From NCBI GenBank assembly GCA_001802125.1, contig MGZK01000017.1:1-45377 (forward strand): a stretch of 45,377 bases of DNA, read 5' to 3'. This stretch comes from Geobacteraceae bacterium GWC2_55_20 (GTDB taxonomy: Bacteria > Desulfobacterota > Desulfuromonadia > Geobacterales > Pseudopelobacteraceae). The notes below the pieces were generated by a model. That model was not told the DNA's origin. It did no database searches and saw only the letters and a list, made by a program, of their open reading frames with translations. Shown here one piece after another: positions 7,227-15,222 of this stretch (position 1 is its first letter; every line of letters starts with the position of its first letter). Position numbers and translations under genes: made by a program.

Positions 7227-9734
7227 ATGCAAACTCACTTTACCCAGGACTGCCGCGCCTTGATGCGCCACGAAATTGCCGCTGCCGGCGGCAACGAGGT
7301 CTTTTTCATCGGCCGCACCAACGTTGAAGGTGTTGTCTGCGAGGTGGAAACTATCGCCCGTGGCAGCAAACAGGCCGTTCCAGCGATCATGGTGCGCGCG
7401 TCGAATGGCGATGTTGTCATTCATAACCACCCCACCGGCGACCTGACTCCATCGTCGGCCGACATGGAGATCGCCTCGGTGGCCGGCAACCAGGGCATCG
7501 GTTTCTCGATCGTCGACAACGACTGCCTGCGCTGCTACATGGTGGTGACCCCCCATACCGATAAGAAGGGCGAGCTGCTTTCACTGGAGGAAATCGGCCG
7601 CGTATTTGCCCCTGATGGAATGATGGCCCACCTGAAAGGGTACGAACAGCGCGATGAACAGGTGCGGATGTCCCTTGCCGTGGCCGAGGCCTTCAACCGT
7701 GACGGCGTGGCGCTGGTGGAGGCCGGCACCGGCACCGGCAAATCGCTGGCCTACCTGGTGCCGTCGATCCTCTGGGCGGTGCGCAACAACGAGCGGGTCG
7801 TGATCTCCACCAACACGATCAACCTGCAGGAACAGTTGATCCGCAAGGATCTGCCGTTCCTGGCGCGTAATTCAAAGATCGAATTCAAGACCGCGTTGGT
7901 CAAGGGGCGCGGCAACTACGCCTGTCTGCGCAAGCTGGAGCATGCCGAAGCCGAACCGTCCCTGTTTCCCGACGAATCCTCGGCCGAGCTTACCAGCATC
8001 ATCGAATGGAGTCACGCCAGCCAGGACGGCTGTCGCAGCGACCTGGCCTTCACTCCCCGCCATAGCACCTGGGAGGAGGTCTGCTGCGAGGCCGATCAAT
8101 GCAGCCGATCGCGCTGCAAGCACTTCAACCGCTGCTTCTTCTACCGGGCCAGGCGTGAATCGTCGGCCGCCAGGGTGCTGGTGGTAAACCACGCGCTGCT
8201 TCTGTCCGACATCGTGCTGCGGAAAGAGACCGGGTACGATGCCACCGCGATCCTGCCCCCATTTACCCGGCTGATCTTTGACGAAGGGCACCATCTGGAG
8301 GATGTGGCCACCAGCCATCTCTCTCTGATGATCGCCCGTAGCGGCATCCTCAAGCAGTTGCAACGTCTTGTCCCGCAAAAGGCCAACCGGGCCGGGCTGC
8401 TGACGATCATCTCGTCGCGCATCGCCCGCGATCTGCCGGAATCACAGGAGGGGCTGTACTCTGAACTGTCAGGTCTGCTGGAGAGCCATCTGCTGCCCAA
8501 GGCCCACGACTTGGCCGGCCTGACCGAACAGACCATGGATTGGCTGGCGATCTCCGTGGAACATGATTCCGGAGGATTGGCCGGACGGGAGCAGAAGCTG
8601 CGCATAACGCCCGAGGTGGAGCGCAAGGTCTTTTGGAACGAGTGCCGCCAGCGGCTGCACGGGCTGGCCGATGCGGTCAACGACTACACCTCGGCCATGC
8701 GCACGCTGCTGCGCCGCTGCGGCGATCTGCCGGAAAAACTGCGTGAAAAGCTGGCCGACCAGCTGCTGGATACCGGCGGTATCGAAGGCCGTCTGCAGGC
8801 CATGGCCGACGGGTTGCTGTTCTTTACGACCGATGCTGAAGGCTACTGCCGCTGGATCGAGACCAGGAATGGCAGCCGCGGAGTGCAGGCCCGTATCTGT
8901 GCCGCGCCGCTGGATATTTCCGGGCAATTGAAGGAAACCGTGCTGGACCGGCTTAAAACGATCATCGTCACCTCGGCCACTCTGACCGTGGGGGGGCAGT
9001 TCGGCTATCTGAAAAAACGTACCGGTTTCGGCCTGTTGCCCAAGGAACGCCTGTCGGAACTGCAGCTGGCGTCACCCTTCGATTATGCCAGCCAGGTCTT
9101 CGTGGCGATACCGGAGAATATGCCGGAGCCTACCGAGCCCGGCTATCGTGAAGCGCTGGAAAGCCATATTCTGCAGGCGGTGACTCTGGCACGCGGCGGC
9201 GCCTTCGTGCTGTTCACCTCCTATGACCTGCTAAATCGTGTTCATGCCGCTTTGGCGCCGCAGCTGGCCCGGTTGGGGCTGACAACGCTCAAACAGGGCG
9301 AAACCGGTCGCCACGCTCTCCTGGCGCAGTTCCGCAAGGAAGGCAATGCAGTGCTGTTCGGCACCGATTCGTTTTGGGAAGGGGTCGATGTAAAGGGTGA
9401 GGCCCTGCGGCTGGTGATCATCACCAGGCTGCCGTTTCAGGTGCCGACCGAGCCGGTCCAACAGGCACGGGCCGAAAAGATCAAGTCCGATGGCGGCGAT
9501 CCGTTCCGTGACTTTTCGCTGCCGCAGGCGGTGATAAAGTTCCGCCAGGGCTTCGGTCGCCTGATCCGCAGCCGTGACGACCATGGGGCGGTGCTGATCC
9601 TGGACCGGCGCGTGATCAACAAGAGCTATGGCAGGACCTTTCTGAGGTCGTTGCCGGAGACGGAGATAGTCAAGGGGAATTCGGGGGAGATGTTCGGGAA
9701 GATGGAGGCGTTTTTCAATTCCGAAAAAAGGTAG
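7227..9734 (+). CDS. JAMM (RadC-like) domain fused to a DinG-family helicase
   Basis: About 835 residues. The N-terminus (1-130) is a JAMM/MPN metalloprotease-like domain: upstream Glu24 in NEVFFIG, then HNHPTGDLTPSSAD, which fits HxH-x7-S-x2-D exactly (His66, His68, Ser76, Asp79). From about residue 135 it is a DinG/XPD-type superfamily 2 helicase: Walker A AGTGTGKS (166-173), an iron-sulfur cysteine set (Cys233, then Cys286/287, Cys292, Cys297, Cys303), the DEGH box (352-355), FGTDSFWEGVDVKG, and the final QGFGRLIRS arginine motif. DinG unwinds DNA and R-loops 5' to 3'. The start is uncertain: ATG 7200, 7227 and 7263 lack good ribosome binding sites; 7227 keeps the whole JAMM domain. It is transcribed alone. 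Confidence 0.88.
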   Translation: MQTHFTQDCRALMRHEIAAAGGNEVFFIGRTNVEGVVCEVETIARGSKQAVPAIMVRASNGDVVIHNHPTGDLTPSSADMEIASVAGNQGIGFSIVDNDCLRCYMVVTPHTDKKGELLSLEEIGRVFAPDGMMAHLKGYEQRDEQVRMSLAVAEAFNRDGVALVEAGTGTGKSLAYLVPSILWAVRNNERVVISTNTINLQEQLIRKDLPFLARNSKIEFKTALVKGRGNYACLRKLEHAEAEPSLFPDESSAELTSIIEWSHASQDGCRSDLAFTPRHSTWEEVCCEADQCSRSRCKHFNRCFFYRARRESSAARVLVVNHALLLSDIVLRKETGYDATAILPPFTRLIFDEGHHLEDVATSHLSLMIARSGILKQLQRLVPQKANRAGLLTIISSRIARDLPESQEGLYSELSGLLESHLLPKAHDLAGLTEQTMDWLAISVEHDSGGLAGREQKLRITPEVERKVFWNECRQRLHGLADAVNDYTSAMRTLLRRCGDLPEKLREKLADQLLDTGGIEGRLQAMADGLLFFTTDAEGYCRWIETRNGSRGVQARICAAPLDISGQLKETVLDRLKTIIVTSATLTVGGQFGYLKKRTGFGLLPKERLSELQLASPFDYASQVFVAIPENMPEPTEPGYREALESHILQAVTLARGGAFVLFTSYDLLNRVHAALAPQLARLGLTTLKQGETGRHALLAQFRKEGNAVLFGTDSFWEGVDVKGEALRLVIITRLPFQVPTEPVQQARAEKIKSDGGDPFRDFSLPQAVIKFRQGFGRLIRSRDDHGAVLILDRRVINKSYGRTFLRSLPETEIVKGNSGEMFGKMEAFFNSEKR

Positions 9735-9761
9735 GGGCGCCCCGTTGGGTCGCCCGCTTTT
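9735..9761 (+). terminator. strong hairpin after the helicase gene, REP-like
   Basis: GGGCGCCCC (9735-9743) and GGGTCGCCC (9747-9755) form a nine-base-pair stem with one mismatch and a three-base loop, followed by GCTTTTG, directly after the helicase stop codon. It could be an intrinsic terminator or a member of a dispersed palindromic repeat family; only a genome search can tell. Confidence 0.55.
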
Positions 9762-9810
9762 GAATTTGATGTATGCCTTGGCAGGGCGAGGGTAAGCCAG
9801 TCACTCGCCC

Positions 9811-10293
9811 TTAAGTGATTGCCTTGATCTGCTTTTTGGCGCTGAAGTTGAAACACTGGAAATACAGCAGGCAAGTCAGCAGGAATGAAAAGATGGTTAT
9901 GGCATACACAGGTATAGTTCCCACTGACTTCTTGGCGTCCGGCACGAGCGTTACAAAAACAACATAGAAAGCTACACCACAGAATTTCCACATATCTCCG
10001 ATCAGACGCTTTTTGCGCAGAGCGCCCTGCTGTTCAGGCGTCAGGTCCGGATGATTACCTTCTATTTCTACACCAGCATCGCGCCAGGCAAGTTTGTAGA
10101 CTGGCCAGATCAGAAGCAGTTGTATGATCATTGAGAAAATAATGCTACGCATGAAAAGCTCCGGTTTGTTAAGTGCAACGAACCTGCTTTGAAAAAAAAT
10201 AGCCATTACAATCAGCAGACCGGTTAATATGGTCTGTACTATTCGATATAGCATCATTTGTCGTTTAAGTTTCTTGAATTCCACAACAGCCAT
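9811..10293 (-). CDS. four-helix membrane protein, function unknown
   Basis: A 160-residue protein, not recognised. It has a basic N-terminus (VVEFKKLKRQ), four hydrophobic segments (about 15-35, 46-66, 103-122, 129-150) and a polar loop between helices two and three containing NHPDLTPEQQGALRKKRLIGD, which is probably cytoplasmic. The C-terminus is basic (SAKKQIKAIT). The ATG at 10293 follows GGAG with nine bases spacing; a Met two codons upstream sits too close to the same site, and still longer readings have no site. It is divergent from the histidine kinase gene, and the 148-base space between them (10294-10441) holds a small inverted repeat CTCTGtttCAGAG at 10322-10334 that might be an operator for either gene. 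Confidence 0.75.
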   Translation of the reverse strand: MAVVEFKKLKRQMMLYRIVQTILTGLLIVMAIFFQSRFVALNKPELFMRSIIFSMIIQLLLIWPVYKLAWRDAGVEIEGNHPDLTPEQQGALRKKRLIGDMWKFCGVAFYVVFVTLVPDAKKSVGTIPVYAITIFSFLLTCLLYFQCFNFSAKKQIKAIT

Positions 10294-10441
10294 TGACATA
10301 CTCTCCAGTATATATTTATAACTCTGTTTCAGAGATGAATGCTTATAGCAGAATGCGGCCGGATTCACAAGCACGCAAAACGGACTCCATGCCAAAAACT
10401 CTTTCCCGGCCTTCTGGGCAACGATAAATCAACAGATTGGA

Positions 10442-11389
10442 TTGAAGCTAGTGAAGCACTTTTTACGACGCATTTTTACTCCGGTCATGACCATGATCGC
10501 GATTCAGCTGGTCTGGATCACGCTGGTGATATTCTGGATATACTGGTTCATCGGCAAGCACAGGGAGTTCAAGGCTTTAGCCGAGAAATACCGCCCGGAG
10601 CTGCTTGGGGATGGACTTAACTGGCCGGTCATGGTTGAAGGGCTCGGCATGCTGCTGTTGATCCTGATCGGCGCCTATGTAATTTTCGTCTTCTGGAACC
10701 GGCAGTCAAATCTGTATTCGCAGCAACGCAATGTCATTTCCCAGGTCACCCATGAACTTAAGTCCCCCCTGGCTTCGATTCAGTTGCACCTGGAAACGAT
10801 CCGACTGCGACGACCCAACGAGGAAAAACTGGATTCTTTTGTCGGAACGATGCTGGCCGACACGGAACGTCTGCATTACCTGATCAACAACCTGTTGATG
10901 GCGGCACGACTTGAGCAGCGTCGCAAGCAGACCGAGCGCCGACTGACCGACCTGACGGCTCTGGTCGGGGAACATGTGGAGCGCGAGCGGGGCACCATGC
11001 CGCATGGCGGAAGCATTACCTTTGAAGCTCCGCCGGCGCTGAAAGCCATGGTCGATCCGGAAGAGATGGGCATGGTGATCCGCAACCTGTTTGAAAACGC
11101 GCGGCTCTATTCATCCCAGAGCCCGGAGATTACCGTCCGGCTGATCAAAATTGGTAACATGCTGCAGCTATCGGTGCGGGACCAGGGACGCGGCCTGGAG
11201 GTAAAGGAGCAAAAAAAAATCTTCGATCGTTTCTACCGGGTCCAGCCTCCCGGAGAAAACGTGCGCGGCACCGGGCTGGGACTTTACATTGTCGAATCGG
11301 TCGTCAGGGGCTATGGCGGCACGGTGGGAGTGACAAGTCCGGGTTTGGGCAAGGGCAGTACCTTTACGATTAAAATTCCGGTGGGATAG
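10442..11389 (+). CDS. sensor histidine kinase without a large sensor domain
   Basis: A 315-residue membrane histidine kinase. Two transmembrane helices (about 15-37 and 63-86) flank only about 25 residues, so there is no room for a folded periplasmic sensor. The dimerisation/phosphoacceptor box is SQVTHELKSPLASIQLHLE with His104; the ATPase shows the N box RNLFENARLYSS, G1 DQGRGLEV, F box FDRFYRV and G2 GTGLGLYIVES. The start is a TTG at 10442, with GTG at 10451 as alternative; neither has a convincing ribosome binding site. The cognate regulator starts ten bases downstream. Signal unknown; membrane state or a partner protein is likely given the missing sensor. Confidence 0.9.
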   Translation: MKLVKHFLRRIFTPVMTMIAIQLVWITLVIFWIYWFIGKHREFKALAEKYRPELLGDGLNWPVMVEGLGMLLLILIGAYVIFVFWNRQSNLYSQQRNVISQVTHELKSPLASIQLHLETIRLRRPNEEKLDSFVGTMLADTERLHYLINNLLMAARLEQRRKQTERRLTDLTALVGEHVERERGTMPHGGSITFEAPPALKAMVDPEEMGMVIRNLFENARLYSSQSPEITVRLIKIGNMLQLSVRDQGRGLEVKEQKKIFDRFYRVQPPGENVRGTGLGLYIVESVVRGYGGTVGVTSPGLGKGSTFTIKIPVG

Positions 11390-11399
11390 GGCTCTGGAT

Positions 11400-12113
11400 A
11401 TGATGAACGACAAACCGCAGATCATGCTGGTGGAGGACGAAATCCATCTGGCACGGGGTATCTGCTACAATCTGGAAGAAGAGGGGTTGCGGATCAGCCA
11501 TTTCGAAACCGGAGAGAGCGCTCTCAAGTCGCTGGAAGTCGAGCGTTTTGACCTGATCATCCTGGATGTGATGTTACCGGGCATGGACGGCTTTGAAGCC
11601 TGCCGCCTGATAAGAAAGCTCGATCCACGCGTGCCGATTCTGATGTTGACCGCACGTTCCGAGGATGCCGACCGGGTTGAAGGCCTGGAGAACGGGGCCG
11701 ATGATTACCTGACCAAGCCTTTCAACCTGGCGGAGTTTCTGCTGCGGGTCAAGGGTATGTTGAGACGTTCGTCATGGTATCGTCCGGAACCGGTTGAAGA
11801 GGGGTATCGTTTTGGGGATAATGAGGCCTTCTTGTTGTCATACCGAGCCAAAACCGCCCAGGGTGAGATCGACATGACCGAAATGGAGGTGCGTGTACTG
11901 TCGCTTTTCTTCCGCAAGGAAGGACAGGCGATCCCGCGCAGCGAACTGTTGCAGACCGTATGGGGCTATACCAGCGATACGGAAACTAGGACGCTGGATA
12001 ATTTTATCGTCCGTCTGCGCAAATACTTCGAACCGGACCCGGCGCACCCAAAGCATTTTCAGACGGTACGGGGGGTCGGATACCGTTTCAGCCGCAGTGG
12101 CAGCGGCGTTTAA
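11400..12113 (+). CDS. OmpR/PhoB-family response regulator
   Basis: A 237-residue DNA-binding response regulator paired with the upstream kinase. The receiver domain (1-120) has the acidic pocket in VEDE (near residue 11), phosphoacceptor Asp56 in IILDVMLPGMDG and the conserved Lys in DDYLTKPFN. The C-terminal winged helix (about 135-232) ends with TVRGVGYRF, the PhoB-type signature. All phosphorylation residues are intact. ATG codons at 11400 and 11403 are both possible. ttcA begins 74 bases after the stop on the same strand and may be co-transcribed. Confidence 0.93.
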   Translation: MMNDKPQIMLVEDEIHLARGICYNLEEEGLRISHFETGESALKSLEVERFDLIILDVMLPGMDGFEACRLIRKLDPRVPILMLTARSEDADRVEGLENGADDYLTKPFNLAEFLLRVKGMLRRSSWYRPEPVEEGYRFGDNEAFLLSYRAKTAQGEIDMTEMEVRVLSLFFRKEGQAIPRSELLQTVWGYTSDTETRTLDNFIVRLRKYFEPDPAHPKHFQTVRGVGYRFSRSGSGV

Positions 12114-12187
12114 GCGAGATTGGCTCGGGCGGGATCGAAGGGAAGATCCCGGAATGGCCGCAGATAAATTTGTCAAGGAGTAGCGGC

Positions 12188-12985
12188 ATGATAAATCCGT
12201 GCGCGGAATTTAACCGGAGCCAGATTTTCAAAAAGCTGAGACATGGTGTCGGCAAGGCCATTGCCGACTTTGGGCTGATCGAACAGGGCGACCGCATCGC
12301 TGTAGCCGTGTCGGGGGGCAAGGATTCATACTCACTGCTGCTGTTGCTGGAGGATTTGCGCCGGCGGGCGCCGGTCACTTTCGAACTGGTGGCGATCAAT
12401 ATCGATTCCGGATATCCGGGTTACCGGATCGGGGTGATTGAAACTTTCCTGCGTGACAACCATTTTACATATCGCATGGTGCCGACGGAGCATTATTCCA
12501 TCATCCAGGAAAAACGTCGTCCGGGGTCATCGTACTGTTCTATCTGCGCTCGACTGAAACGGGGCGCGCTTTATGAAGTCGCCCAGGACATGGGGTGCAA
12601 CAAGCTGGCGTTGGGGCACCATCAGGATGATTTCATCGAGACCCTGCTATTGAACCAGTTCTTTGTCGGCTCTCTCAAATCTATGGCTGCCTCGATGCTG
12701 GCCGACAACGGTGTCATCACCGTAATCCGGCCGCTGGTATACGTTGCCGAAGATGACATCATCAGCTTTTCCAACCAGGTGTCCCTGCCGGTGGTCTGCT
12801 GCAGTTGTCCGGCCTGCGGTACCGCCGATCTACAGCGTAAGCGGATGAAACAGCTTCTCAAACAGCTGCAGCTGGAAATACCCAATGTTAAGAGCAGCCT
12901 GCTCAACGCGCTTTCAAATGTTCACCCCCGCCACCTTCTTGACCCGTCTTTGCGACGCGTGGAGACAGCTGCCGAAGACCGGTGA
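12188..12985 (+). CDS. ttcA: tRNA 2-thiocytidine(32) synthetase
   Basis: A 265-residue PP-loop ATPase that thiolates C32 of certain tRNAs. The PP-loop is VAVSGGKDSYSLLLLL (about residues 40-55); the paired cysteines are in SYCSICARLKRG and the later cluster region is VVCCSCPACGTAD, matching the iron-sulfur TtcA/TtuA family. ALGHHQDDFIETLLLN is the family helix after the PP-loop domain. ATG at 12188 has AAGGAG eight bases upstream. The last 72 bases overlap, in the opposite direction, the small gene at 12914-13105, and the conserved domain ends before that overlap, so the tail (HLLDPSLRRVETAAEDR) is probably dispensable. Confidence 0.9.
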   Translation: MINPCAEFNRSQIFKKLRHGVGKAIADFGLIEQGDRIAVAVSGGKDSYSLLLLLEDLRRRAPVTFELVAINIDSGYPGYRIGVIETFLRDNHFTYRMVPTEHYSIIQEKRRPGSSYCSICARLKRGALYEVAQDMGCNKLALGHHQDDFIETLLLNQFFVGSLKSMAASMLADNGVITVIRPLVYVAEDDIISFSNQVSLPVVCCSCPACGTADLQRKRMKQLLKQLQLEIPNVKSSLLNALSNVHPRHLLDPSLRRVETAAEDR

Positions 12986-13105
12986 GCTCTTACCGGATGT
13001 CTTTGAAGTGCTGACCTGAATACCCAGGTCGGCCAGCAGATCCAGAAACGAGTAGATCCCTCCGGCAATAACTACGGCGGCCCCTGCGATCGTTACAGCT
13101 TCCAT
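12914..13105 (-). CDS. tiny single-helix membrane protein converging on ttcA
   Basis: A 63-residue reading frame, not recognised. It starts at ATG 13105 behind a strong GGGAGGAAATGTC ribosome binding site. Residues 2-28 are hydrophobic (VTIAGAAVVIAGGIYSFLDL), suggesting one membrane helix, and the C-terminal half is polar and basic. The 3' 72 bases overlap the end of ttcA in antisense. A promoter-like pair lies at 13189-13216. The good translation start and hydrophobic profile favour a real gene; the polar second half, read antisense to ttcA, may be little constrained. Confidence 0.55.
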   Translation of the reverse strand: MEAVTIAGAAVVIAGGIYSFLDLLADLGIQVSTSKTSGKSSPVFGSCLHASQRRVKKVAGVNI

Positions 13106-13188
13106 GACATTTCCTCCCGATTGTTTAGATGGGAAGAAGATAGCACATGGTAGTGACAGAATAAGTCGCATTGCCTGCAGTGTATGTG

Positions 13189-13216
13189 TCTATACCATGT
13201 TTTCAGCCGGATACAA
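13189..13216 (-). promoter_or_regulatory. possible promoter of the tiny membrane protein gene
   Basis: On the minus strand TTGTAT (13216-13211) and TATAGA (13194-13189) are 16 bases apart, about 80 bases upstream of the ATG at 13105. The 149-base space 13106-13254 behind motB otherwise shows no terminator hairpin. Confidence 0.4.
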
Positions 13217-13254
13217 TAGAGGGTGAGGCGCCGGGACGGGTGTTTGGAGAAAAA

Positions 13255-14040
13255 TCAGGGTTCTCCGCGTTCACCGTCTCCGGAAAGCATGACGATGTCT
13301 ACGCGGCGGTTCTTGGCGCGCCCTTCAGGCGTTGAGTTGTCGGCTACAGGCCGGAATTCGGCATAGCCGGTTGCGGATATCTTGTCCGGATCAACATCGA
13401 AATTCTTGATCAGGTATTTGAGGCCATTGGTTGCGCGTGCGGTGGAAAGTTCCCAGTTGGAGGGGAACTGTGCCGTGCTGATCGGAACATTATCGGTGTG
13501 GCCTTCCAGCCGTAGCGGGTTGTTGTACTGGGTCATGACTTCGGAAATGGTATTTATCAATTCATATGCGTCCGGCCTGATAACGGCCTGTCCCGAGTCA
13601 AAAAAACCGGCTTCTTTAAGGCTGACAATCAGGCCGCGGCGGGTGATTTCCAGGGTTACCTTGTTCTGTGCGCCACGCTTGACCAGATAGGCTTCCACCG
13701 AGGCCTTGATCTGGCGGAAGTCTTTTTCTTCGGCCCGGGATTTAGCTGTGCCGCTACGCTGGCGGCCGGTTGGGGAAATGGACAACTCTGGTTTTAGAGC
13801 GGGGATGACTGTAATTGCCTTGGAGGGGATTACATTTACCTTGGGAGCGGGAGCGCCGGCGTTGACCATGCCGAACGATTCCTTGAGCGACTGCATGACC
13901 TCCTCGACCTTTTTCTTGTCACTCTGCCCCATGGCATACAGAACAACAAACACGGCAAACAATAGGGTGATGAAGTCGGCATAGGATACCAGCCAGCGTT
14001 CGTGATTGACATGCTTTTCAGGTTCTTTCTTTAGTGCCAT
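13255..14040 (-). CDS. motB: flagellar stator protein MotB
   Basis: A 261-residue stator subunit that anchors the flagellar motor and carries its ion pathway. After a short charged N-terminus comes the single helix WLVSYADFITLLFAVFVVLY with the essential proton-binding Asp22. A Pro/basic-rich linker (about 65-110) leads to the OmpA-like peptidoglycan-binding domain with LRLEGHTDNVPIS and the closing GRAKNRRVDIVM motif. The start is six bases after the motA stop, so the two are coupled. Order flbD-motA-motB on the minus strand. Confidence 0.92.
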   Translation of the reverse strand: MALKKEPEKHVNHERWLVSYADFITLLFAVFVVLYAMGQSDKKKVEEVMQSLKESFGMVNAGAPAPKVNVIPSKAITVIPALKPELSISPTGRQRSGTAKSRAEEKDFRQIKASVEAYLVKRGAQNKVTLEITRRGLIVSLKEAGFFDSGQAVIRPDAYELINTISEVMTQYNNPLRLEGHTDNVPISTAQFPSNWELSTARATNGLKYLIKNFDVDPDKISATGYAEFRPVADNSTPEGRAKNRRVDIVMLSGDGERGEP

Positions 14041-14046
14041 GTCCGT

Positions 14047-14793
14047 TTAGTGTCCGCCCACGAAGGCCTTGAGCTTCTGCTCGATGAAGTGGGGGTTCTC
14101 GCCGTTCTGAATCGCGATCAGCCCTTCCAGGATCATGACGCGGCGTAACACCTCTTCCTTCATGCGAATCTTCAGCTTGGTTCCGATCGGGAGACAGATG
14201 ATGTTGGCCACTATCAGGCCGTAGATGGTTGCAACGAATGCAACCGCAATACCGCCTCCCAGTTTGGATGTGTCGGAGAGGTTGCCCATGACGTGGATCA
14301 GGCCGAGAACGGCCCCGATGATACCTATGGTCGGGGCAAAACCGCCGGCCGCTTCATAGAATTCAACGCTGTGTTTGGTGTGGTCTTCGTAGGCCATGAT
14401 ATCCGCTTCCAGGGTCTCGCGAAGCTTCTGGGGGTCTATGCCGTCCACGACCAGGGAAATTCCCTTCTTGATAAAGGGGTCGCGGGCGTTCTGGGCTTCC
14501 TGCTCAAGTGAAATCAAGCCGTTGCGTCTGGCTTTGGTGGCATAGTTGATGATGTCTTTTACGACTCCTTCGTGATCCACCTTGTTGGGAAGAAAGGCGC
14601 CTTTGACCGCTTTCAGAGCATTGATGATCGCCGGAAGCGGAAAGCAGACGAAAGTTGCGCCAAAGGTGCCACCCAGAACGATCATGGCGGCAGTCGGCTG
14701 GATCAGGGCCGATATGTGTACTCCTTCGAGTGCGGCGCCACCGAAAATCGCGCCGAAGCCCATCACCAATCCTATAATGGTTGCTAAATCCAT
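14047..14793 (-). CDS. motA: flagellar stator protein MotA
   Basis: A 248-residue MotA/TolQ/ExbB-type inner-membrane protein that, with MotB, converts ion flow into flagellar torque. It has two N-terminal helices (IIGLVMGFGAIFGGAAL and AAMIVLGGTFGATFVCF), a large cytoplasmic loop with the charged segments that touch FliG (ARRNGLISLEQEAQN), and two C-terminal helices with GFAPTIGIIGAVLGLIHVM. The C-terminus FVGGH is typical. It begins three bases after the flbD stop. Confidence 0.92.
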   Translation of the reverse strand: MDLATIIGLVMGFGAIFGGAALEGVHISALIQPTAAMIVLGGTFGATFVCFPLPAIINALKAVKGAFLPNKVDHEGVVKDIINYATKARRNGLISLEQEAQNARDPFIKKGISLVVDGIDPQKLRETLEADIMAYEDHTKHSVEFYEAAGGFAPTIGIIGAVLGLIHVMGNLSDTSKLGGGIAVAFVATIYGLIVANIICLPIGTKLKIRMKEEVLRRVMILEGLIAIQNGENPHFIEQKLKAFVGGH

Positions 14794-14796
14794 ACG

Positions 14797-15120
14797 CTAA
14801 TAATCCCGACTGTGGAATGGAGTGCGATCGTGAGTGTTCCTGGTGGCCGGGCAGATTGCCTCTTTGGCGATTGAGACTCGCTGGAACAGGTCTATCCGCT
14901 GCCTGTGCAGATATTTCCTGCCGTTGGAGTTCTGGGCTCTTCGGATTACCCTGGAGCGGAAAGCCACGACTCTGCTGATAATCGAGTCGGCTCGCTCCAT
15001 GACGATATAATGATTGCCGTTGAAAAGTGTAATAACGGTATCGGGAGTTTCCTCAATACTGATAATATGATCCGGATTGAGGTACATGAGCTGTTTGTCC
15101 ATACGCGTCAATGCAATCAT
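14797..15120 (-). CDS. flbD: FlbD-family flagellar protein with long basic tail
   Basis: A 107-residue protein. Residues 1-60 match the short FlbD family found in flagellar operons: MIALTRMDKQLMYLNPDHI, ISIEETPDTVITLFNG and the helix ADSIISRVVAFRSRVI. Family members are usually about 60-80 residues; here about 45 extra residues, rich in Arg, His and Asn, run on to within three bases of motA. That tail may be a lineage extension, or the product of a lost stop codon retained because it couples translation to motA. ATG at 15120 follows AGAGGAG. Family function is poorly defined. Confidence 0.8.
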   Translation of the reverse strand: MIALTRMDKQLMYLNPDHIISIEETPDTVITLFNGNHYIVMERADSIISRVVAFRSRVIRRAQNSNGRKYLHRQRIDLFQRVSIAKEAICPATRNTHDRTPFHSRDY

Positions 15121-15151
15121 GCCGACTCCTCTAACTGAATGAACACTTTCC

Positions 15152-15180
15152 TATAAATATTAAAAACAGCGCGTGGTCAA
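15152..15180 (-). promoter_or_regulatory. possible promoter upstream of flbD-motA-motB
   Basis: On the minus strand TTGACC (15180-15175) and TTTATA (15157-15152) are 17 bases apart, about 35 bases before the flbD start. The -10 element is only a moderate match. The stator genes may alternatively be read through from the upstream ATPase gene. Confidence 0.4.
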
Positions 15181-15222
15181 GAGTTTTTTAGCGATGCGCC
15201 GGCCTGATAGCCCTGATTGGGA

